From Plantibacter flavus (GTDB taxonomy: Bacteria; Actinomycetota; Actinomycetes; Actinomycetales; Microbacteriaceae), in assembly GCF_900177615.1 (NCBI RefSeq), contig NZ_FXAP01000006.1, positions 1-64,000 of the forward strand: a DNA stretch of 64,000 nucleotides, read 5' to 3'. Shown here in pieces: positions 57,937 through 64,000 of the stretch. Every line of letters starts with the position of its first letter. The first letter of the stretch is position 1. The translations under genes were made by a program, and so were the position numbers. The notes under the pieces are model-generated. The model made no database searches. It was not told the DNA's origin and was given only the letters and a program-made list of their open reading frames with translations.

Positions 57937-58788
57937 GTGACCGCAGCCCACCAGCCCTCCCACCGACGCCCGGTTTCGCGGCGCGTCCGACGCAACCGCG
58001 TGATCGCGTTGAGCGTCCTGGCCGCCGCGCTCGCGATCCTGCTCGTGGTGCTCGTCGTCAACATCGCCGGCGGCGCCACGCCCACCCCGGCCGCCGCCAC
58101 GAAGACACCGAGCGCGACCCCGTCCGTCACTCCGACGCCGACCCCCACGCCGACGCCGACGGAGACGGTTCCGGTCGCGCCCCCAGCCCCGCCGGCGTTC
58201 GACAAGGCCGCCTACTCGATCGACGACCCGCTGAGCCCGTGGGTGGTCGTCAACAAGACCCGACCGCTGAACCCGGTCGACTACACGCCACCGGACCTCG
58301 TGTCCGTCCCCGTCGCCCACACCTGGGACCCGCTGTTGCGTGCCGAGGCCGCCGCCGCGATCGTGCAGCTGTTCGACACCGCGTCAGCCGAGGCCGGCCT
58401 GTCCCTCGCCTCGAACAGCGCGTACCGCAGCTACTCGAGCCAGGTGTCGGTGTACGACAGTGAACCCGACGACTCGACGACCGCACGCCCCGGCTACAGC
58501 GAGCACCAGACCGGCTGGACGATGGACATCGGCGCAGAGAGCGGCAACTGCTCGCTCAACACCTGCTTCGGCGACACGGCGGAGGGGCAGTGGCTCGCCG
58601 CGAACGCCTACCGTTTCGGATTCCTCCTGCGGTACCCGGCCGACAAGGTCGACGTCACCGGCTTCTCGTTCGAACCGTGGCACTACCGCTACATCGGCGT
58701 GCCGCTCGCGACCGAGATGCACAACACCGGCGTGACGACGCTCGAGGAGTTCTTCGGGCTCCCGGCGGCGCCCGGGTACTTGGCCTAG
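57937..58788 (+). CDS. D-alanyl-D-alanine carboxypeptidase, VanY/M15B type
   Basis: This 283-residue membrane-anchored zinc peptidase trims peptidoglycan stem peptides. A signal-anchor helix (about 22-45) is followed by a Thr/Pro linker with TP repeats (48-80). The M15 domain has ligands His190 and Asp197 (SEHQTGWTMDIG) and Glu246/His249 (EPWHYRY), so the active site is complete. Cys205 and Cys210 may form a disulfide. The start is GTG 57937. No vancomycin-resistance genes are adjacent, so a housekeeping wall role is most likely. Confidence 0.9.
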   Translation: MTAAHQPSHRRPVSRRVRRNRVIALSVLAAALAILLVVLVVNIAGGATPTPAAATKTPSATPSVTPTPTPTPTPTETVPVAPPAPPAFDKAAYSIDDPLSPWVVVNKTRPLNPVDYTPPDLVSVPVAHTWDPLLRAEAAAAIVQLFDTASAEAGLSLASNSAYRSYSSQVSVYDSEPDDSTTARPGYSEHQTGWTMDIGAESGNCSLNTCFGDTAEGQWLAANAYRFGFLLRYPADKVDVTGFSFEPWHYRYIGVPLATEMHNTGVTTLEEFFGLPAAPGYLA

Positions 58789-58801
58789 TTCAATTCCTGG
58801 G

Positions 58802-58920
58802 TCGGTTCATTTCTGGTGAACAGGCATCCATTGTGAACGTGCTCGTCCGTGGCTCTGTGTATCCGCCTAAGACGGAGGTCGTGGCTCGGTGTTCATGAAA
58901 TCTTGATGTTCAATTAGAGT
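58802..58920 (+). promoter_or_regulatory. AbiE promoter with inverted TTCA repeats
   Basis: TTCATG (58892-58897) and TAGAGT (58915-58920) are 17 bases apart, and the predicted transcription start coincides with ATG 58927, giving a leaderless mRNA. TTCATGAA (58892-58899), TTGATGTTCAA (58903-58913) and TTCATTTCTGGTGAA (58806-58820) are inverted repeats suited to AbiEi autorepression. Confidence 0.55.
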
Positions 58921-58926
58921 GTACAT

Positions 58927-59898
58927 ATGGACTTCTTGAACGATCCGGCAATACCCCGATCCATACTGCGGGAGTTCGGAGACCGCCTGCACGAGTACGG
59001 CATCGCGTTCGAGGCGGACGGAGCAGCAGGGTACGTGCGCTTGGTCCATGCGAAGGGAGTCCACTCCTACCCATGGCGCTATCTGCCGGTCCTGACCATG
59101 TCGACGGCCAGCGAGGTGCCGAACATGATCGCAACGCTGTTCTTGACCGACCGCATCACTGAGCGAAGCGCGGACACACTCCGGACGCGCGGCATCCAGT
59201 ACGTCGATGCCGCCGGGAACGCCAACCTTGATTTCGGTGGCGTGAGAGTGGACGCTCGAGGTCGAAACCGGCGCCGCACCGAGCCGAGGCCTGTCGCAAC
59301 GGAAACTGTCGAACCCAACCTCTTCTCCAGCAAACGAGCCCAGGTGGTCTTCGTGCTTCTCGTCTGGCCAGACCTGCTGACGAGGGGGCTTCGCGCCATC
59401 AGCGAAGCCGCGGGCGTGTCGCTCGGCCTGGCGCAGAGCACGGTGAAGCTCCTCGACCGCAAGGGATTCCTTGCAGGCGCTCGGCTCAACGATCGGTCGG
59501 CCCTCACCCAGGCGTGGGTTGCGGCCTACCCGGCCGCGCTGCAGCGTTCACTCTGGATCCGGTCCTTCTCGGGCGACCCCCGCTCGGTCTCGACGGGAAC
59601 CCAACCGCTCTGGCTGAGCGGCGAGTGCGCCACCGACCTGGTTCGGAATCCTGAGACGGTCGAGATCTACGTCGACCAGCTCGAGCCCCGGACGATCGCG
59701 GAGAACCGTTGGCGAAGCGACCGTGAACCCAACGTCTTTCTCAGACGGAAGTTCTGGACGGAACCCGGTTCGCGGACGATCACCGCGGACGTGCACGCTG
59801 CACCCCGCCTGCTGATCTACGCGGACCTCCTCGGCTCAAACGATCCCAGGCTCCGCGAGGTGGCCGAGGACTACCGGAGCTCTCATGCTGAACTTTGA
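58927..59898 (+). CDS. AbiEi-family antitoxin of a type IV toxin-antitoxin system
   Basis: This 323-residue antitoxin and transcriptional repressor has a winged-helix region in the middle (about 130-180, RAISEAAGVSLGLAQSTVKLLDRKGFL). It is followed by the C-terminal AbiEi-like domain (LSGECATDLVRNPETVEIYV). In type IV systems it does not bind the toxin but represses the operon and counteracts toxin effects. It overlaps the toxin gene by 14 bases. The region's slightly lower GC and repeated TTCA operators support an acquired module. Confidence 0.78.
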   Translation: MDFLNDPAIPRSILREFGDRLHEYGIAFEADGAAGYVRLVHAKGVHSYPWRYLPVLTMSTASEVPNMIATLFLTDRITERSADTLRTRGIQYVDAAGNANLDFGGVRVDARGRNRRRTEPRPVATETVEPNLFSSKRAQVVFVLLVWPDLLTRGLRAISEAAGVSLGLAQSTVKLLDRKGFLAGARLNDRSALTQAWVAAYPAALQRSLWIRSFSGDPRSVSTGTQPLWLSGECATDLVRNPETVEIYVDQLEPRTIAENRWRSDREPNVFLRRKFWTEPGSRTITADVHAAPRLLIYADLLGSNDPRLREVAEDYRSSHAEL

Positions 59899-60715
59899 TG
59901 AAGCTGAGCCCCACGTGTTCGAGATCGTCGACGCGGTCGTGCAGGAACTTCCGACGTTCGTGCGGGCCGGATCACAGATCCTCGTCATCGGTGCGCAGGC
60001 GCGGGACATCATCCACAGCGCCCTCGGTCATCGGTCCGCGCTCCGGAGCACCGACGACCTCGATCTCGCCATCGTCGTCAGCGACTGGGACCACTATCTC
60101 GCCATCATCGAGGATCGGCCCGCCATCGGTCAGAATGGCATCCGCTTCAGGATTGCGGGATTCCCGGTCGACATCATGCCGTTCGGCGGGGTGGAGCAGC
60201 CGAAAGGTACGGTCACTCCTCCGCCGCGGGTCGACGGGATGAACGTCTTCGGGTTCGAAGCTGTCCGCACCCAGTCCGCGGAGGTGCTCATGCCCTCGGG
60301 TGACAGCGTGCGCATCCCGCAACCTGCGGGCTACGCCGCCTTGAAGCTCCGGGCGTGGTTGGACCGTGCTCCGATCGGCATCATGAAGGACGCCGGCGAC
60401 ATCGCCGTTGCGTTGTACTGGTACTCCGAGTCTCCGGAAGTGTCGAAGCGTCTCTATGACTCCGAGGACACCACACTGCTGGAACGGTACGACTGGGACC
60501 CGAGCCGAGCGGCAGGCGCCTTGTTGGGTTCCGACATCGCGACACTCCTCGGCGCCGTCGACGGAACAGCGCTCGCGCAGGCTTGGGGTGCTGGCGTCGA
60601 TGAGCAACGGTTGGCCCGTGAGCTGCATTTGACGGGAACCGAGGTCCGTCTCGACGAGCGCCTCGGCGTCCTGGCGGCCTTGCAGGACGGGCTGAGCAGT
60701 TCGGGCTTCCGCTGA
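59885..60715 (+). CDS. AbiEii-like nucleotidyltransferase toxin
   Basis: This 276-residue nucleotidyltransferase-fold toxin has the motif GAQARD (36-41) and STDDLDLAI (Asp58-x-Asp60), the metal-binding acidic pair. A later conserved lysine lies in PAGYAALKLRAWLDR, followed by a helical C-terminal domain. AbiEii/MenT-type enzymes transfer nucleotides to RNA, stopping growth, and can give abortive phage immunity. The start at ATG 59885 lies within the antitoxin gene, which implies coupled translation. Confidence 0.82.
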   Translation: MLNFDEAEPHVFEIVDAVVQELPTFVRAGSQILVIGAQARDIIHSALGHRSALRSTDDLDLAIVVSDWDHYLAIIEDRPAIGQNGIRFRIAGFPVDIMPFGGVEQPKGTVTPPPRVDGMNVFGFEAVRTQSAEVLMPSGDSVRIPQPAGYAALKLRAWLDRAPIGIMKDAGDIAVALYWYSESPEVSKRLYDSEDTTLLERYDWDPSRAAGALLGSDIATLLGAVDGTALAQAWGAGVDEQRLARELHLTGTEVRLDERLGVLAALQDGLSSSGFR

Positions 60716-60738
60716 TCGGAGGTCGAGGCGTCGGCCGC

Positions 60739-62358
<1,620 letters not shown>

Positions 62359-62386
62359 CGCACCAGTCTGGCAGGAACGACCGATG

Positions 62387-62833
62387 TCAGGAAGGCGCTT
62401 GACCCGTGGCGAGTGGCGATTCCCACCGGAGGTCCGGGAAGCGCGCGTAGTCGCGATCGAGCGTGACGAAGGTGGCCCGGTGTTCGATCGCGAGTGCGGC
62501 GTGGGCCGCGTCCGAAACGAGGTTGCCTCGGGCCTCGACCGCTGCACAGAGCGAGGTGAAGACCGTCCAGAACGACGGGCCAGGGTGGACCACCTGTACC
62601 CCGGGCTCGTCGCGGAGTCGCTGCATCTGCTCCAGCGCGATGGAGATCGGAGTGGGATCGACGAAGATCCGACGCTGGGTCACGATCCGGATGTACCCCG
62701 CGAGCACGGCTTCGCTGACGCCCAGGGGCTCTCTCGATCGGACGGCATCTTCCAACCAGGTTGCGAGCGTGCGGTGGTGTTGTGAATCGGGTCGGAACGC
62801 GCCGATGAGGACGTTGGTGTCGACCACCTTCAC
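62387..62833 (-). CDS. VapC-type PIN toxin
   Basis: This 148-residue PIN ribonuclease begins [13 protein letters not shown] (Asp5), with Glu41 ([10 protein letters not shown]), Asp108 ([13 protein letters not shown]) and Asp126/Asp128 (TLDRDYARF), so the catalytic acidic set is complete. The start is GTG 62833, overlapping the antitoxin stop by four bases (GTGA). A longer upstream frame is the shadow of the antitoxin gene. It is unrelated in detail to the PIN toxin at 719-1150. Confidence 0.86.
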   Translation of the reverse strand: MKVVDTNVLIGAFRPDSQHHRTLATWLEDAVRSREPLGVSEAVLAGYIRIVTQRRIFVDPTPISIALEQMQRLRDEPGVQVVHPGPSFWTVFTSLCAAVEARGNLVSDAAHAALAIEHRATFVTLDRDYARFPDLRWESPLATGQAPS

Positions 62834-63072
62834 TCGAAACCGTCCATGATGTCCTCGAGTTGCGCGTTGTTCGTGAGGTCGATTCCTGGGCGGGGTCCTC
62901 CCCCGCCGTACGGCACGACCTTGTAGGGTTCCCGCTCGGGCGGTGTGGCTGCTGCGGCCAGCTTCGCGCGCAGGGCCTCTTCGATGTAGGCGGTCACGGT
63001 CTTCCCCTCCTGCGAGGCGTGCTCGCGGACGGCCTCGTAGAACTCGTCGGCGAGTCGGATGGTCGTTCGCAT
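62830..63072 (-). CDS. CopG/RHH-type VapB antitoxin
   Basis: This 80-residue antitoxin has an N-terminal ribbon-helix-helix (MRTTIRLADEFYEAVREHAS, then TVTAYIEEALRAKL) and a Gly/Pro-rich toxin-binding tail ending in DIMDGFE. It is the first gene of the pair. TACGAAGGCGTA and the direct repeat GTATGTCGGTATGTC at about 63082-63105 lie just upstream and may be its operator. Confidence 0.85.
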   Translation of the reverse strand: MRTTIRLADEFYEAVREHASQEGKTVTAYIEEALRAKLAAAATPPEREPYKVVPYGGGGPRPGIDLTNNAQLEDIMDGFE

Positions 63073-63197
63073 GACCCGAGCCTACGAAGGCGTATGTCGG
63101 TATGTCAACGACGCTATTGGGTTCCATCGGCGCAGGAGTGAGCCGACGCGGATCTGTGGAGCGGTCGTTGCTCCAGGTGCCTGTGGAGGGCTGTCGA

Positions 63198-64000
63198 CTA
63201 GCGAGTGGCAAGGAGCGCCGCGGCCGAGGCGGAGGCGGAGGCGGTCGTGCTCGTCGTGGATGCGCCCGCCCCGGCGCCGGCGGCGTCCGGCGCGGAGGCG
63301 CGCTGGTGGGACGACCCGGGCGTCGTCAGGTCGGCGACCGCGTCGGCCTGACCTGTGACGATGCGCTGGATGGCGTAGAGGCTCTCGGTCGCCGGCCCGA
63401 GGTACTTGCCCCGGTCGTCGGTGTTGCTCGACCCGACCGCGTTGTGTCCGTCGACGGCACCGAGGTGGCCGCCGTCGCCGAGCGTCAGCCCGTCGGAGCC
63501 GAAGGTGGTCGCGCCCCAGGAGCTCGTGGCGGGGTCGGCTCGACCTGACAGGAGCTGGCCGAGACCGGCGAGGGTGTCGGCGCTCGCCTGGGAGGCGTAG
63601 ACGCGGCCGGCCGGGACGTGCAGATCGTCGATTCCGATCTCCGTCGGGATGCCGGCGGAGCCGAGCATGACGAAGTCGTCGACGTGGTAGTCGCCGGACG
63701 CCAACGCGAGCGAGGCCGTCGCCGTGCCGTAGGAGTGCGCCACGACGCTCAACTGGGAGACGACGCCGTGAGCGGAACGGACGGCGTCGTATCCGGCGAG
63801 CACCCCGGCGAGCAGGGGCGCCCCCTCCACGGCCCGGTCGTTCGACGGCACCTCGAGCGCGCTCGGGCTGTGTCCGCCGATCCAGAGGATGACCGCGCTG
63901 TCGGCGGCAGCGGTCTGGATCCGCTTCGCTCCGCGCAGGTAGTCGTCGAGTTCGAGGGCGCTGCTGTTCATCCCGGGGACGAACACCGTGACGTAGGCGG
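63198..64000 (-). CDS. Alpha/beta hydrolase (DUF1023 family), 5' end outside window
   Basis: At least 267 residues are present and the frame is still open at the window edge. The visible part has the strand VTVFVPGMNS, AVILWIGGHSPSA and the nucleophile Ser in VVAHSYGTATASLAL, followed by DDFVMLGSAGIPTE and a histidine-containing GGHLGAVDGHN. All are typical of DUF1023 actinobacterial hydrolases, often secreted. The C-terminus is a Ser/Thr/Ala low-complexity tail. The substrate is unknown. Confidence 0.8.
   Translation of the reverse strand, partial: AYVTVFVPGMNSSALELDDYLRGAKRIQTAAADSAVILWIGGHSPSALEVPSNDRAVEGAPLLAGVLAGYDAVRSAHGVVSQLSVVAHSYGTATASLALASGDYHVDDFVMLGSAGIPTEIGIDDLHVPAGRVYASQASADTLAGLGQLLSGRADPATSSWGATTFGSDGLTLGDGGHLGAVDGHNAVGSSNTDDRGKYLGPATESLYAIQRIVTGQADAVADLTTPGSSHQRASAPDAAGAGAGASTTSTTASASASAAALLATR

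Noticed and set aside
57937-58788. Vancomycin-resistance gene
   Set aside because: The VanY-like domain is real but vanHAX and vanRS genes are absent, so it is more likely ordinary wall maturation.

Overview
The window is high-GC actinobacterial DNA, with strong G/C preference at third codon positions, frequent GTG starts, 1-4 base gene overlaps, leaderless promoters and Actinobacteria-type protein families. The mix of plant-sugar glycosidases (GH78, GH2, GH1), LacI regulators and many interspersed palindromes fits a plant- or soil-associated member of the Microbacteriaceae. That placement is inferred from gene style, not from a marker gene. No rRNA, tRNA, CRISPR array, prophage or insertion sequence was recognised.

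Layout. 1-6900: a decayed LacI regulator, a FitAB/VapBC-type toxin-antitoxin pair with a palindromic operator, an NlpC/P60 cell-wall hydrolase, a type-B esterase, and two divergent TetR/target pairs with visible operators. 6900-10850: an LLM flavin oxidoreductase, then a visibly AT-richer three-gene operon read on the minus strand (sce7726-like PD-(D/E)XK nuclease, sce7725-like protein, Zn/HEPN-type N-terminus fused to a RES domain). This operon is the best candidate for an undescribed defence or toxin system.

10950-32020 is a carbohydrate-catabolism region. It holds an alpha-L-rhamnosidase, a five-gene operon (Tm-1-like ATP-binding protein, phosphoenolpyruvate-hydrolase-like TIM barrel, two cupins, NAD-dependent epimerase), an LacZ-type beta-galactosidase, and an ABC sugar importer with an aldo/keto reductase. 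An SDR, a carboxymuconolactone-decarboxylase-like protein, a LacI regulator and an SMP-30 lactonase complete it. Four copies of a TTGA(C/A)(A/G)CGTTTCAA operator sit in the two divergent promoter regions and tie the rhamnosidase, the five-gene operon, the importer and the SDR into one predicted LacI regulon.

32050-51860 is mostly housekeeping or accessory: acetyltransferases, an aldo/keto reductase, the conserved ATP-grasp/alpha-E/transglutaminase operon, a CPBP-like membrane protein, MarR plus MFS exporter, CorA, hydrolases, lipoate ligase, PPK2 and an orphan DNA methyltransferase. 51900-64000 has a CebR-like LacI regulator with a GH1 beta-glucosidase, a DHA2-type drug exporter, a membrane-anchored esterase, a VanY-type carboxypeptidase, an AbiE type IV toxin-antitoxin pair, phosphoglucomutase, a second VapBC pair and a truncated hydrolase at the window edge.

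A second layer is a set of non-coding palindromes in several sequence families, mostly at gene 3' ends. Some run into coding sequence: one lies inside the beta-galactosidase gene as an in-frame insertion, one supplies the C-termini of two convergent genes, and one copy of another family is translated at the end of the ATP-grasp protein.
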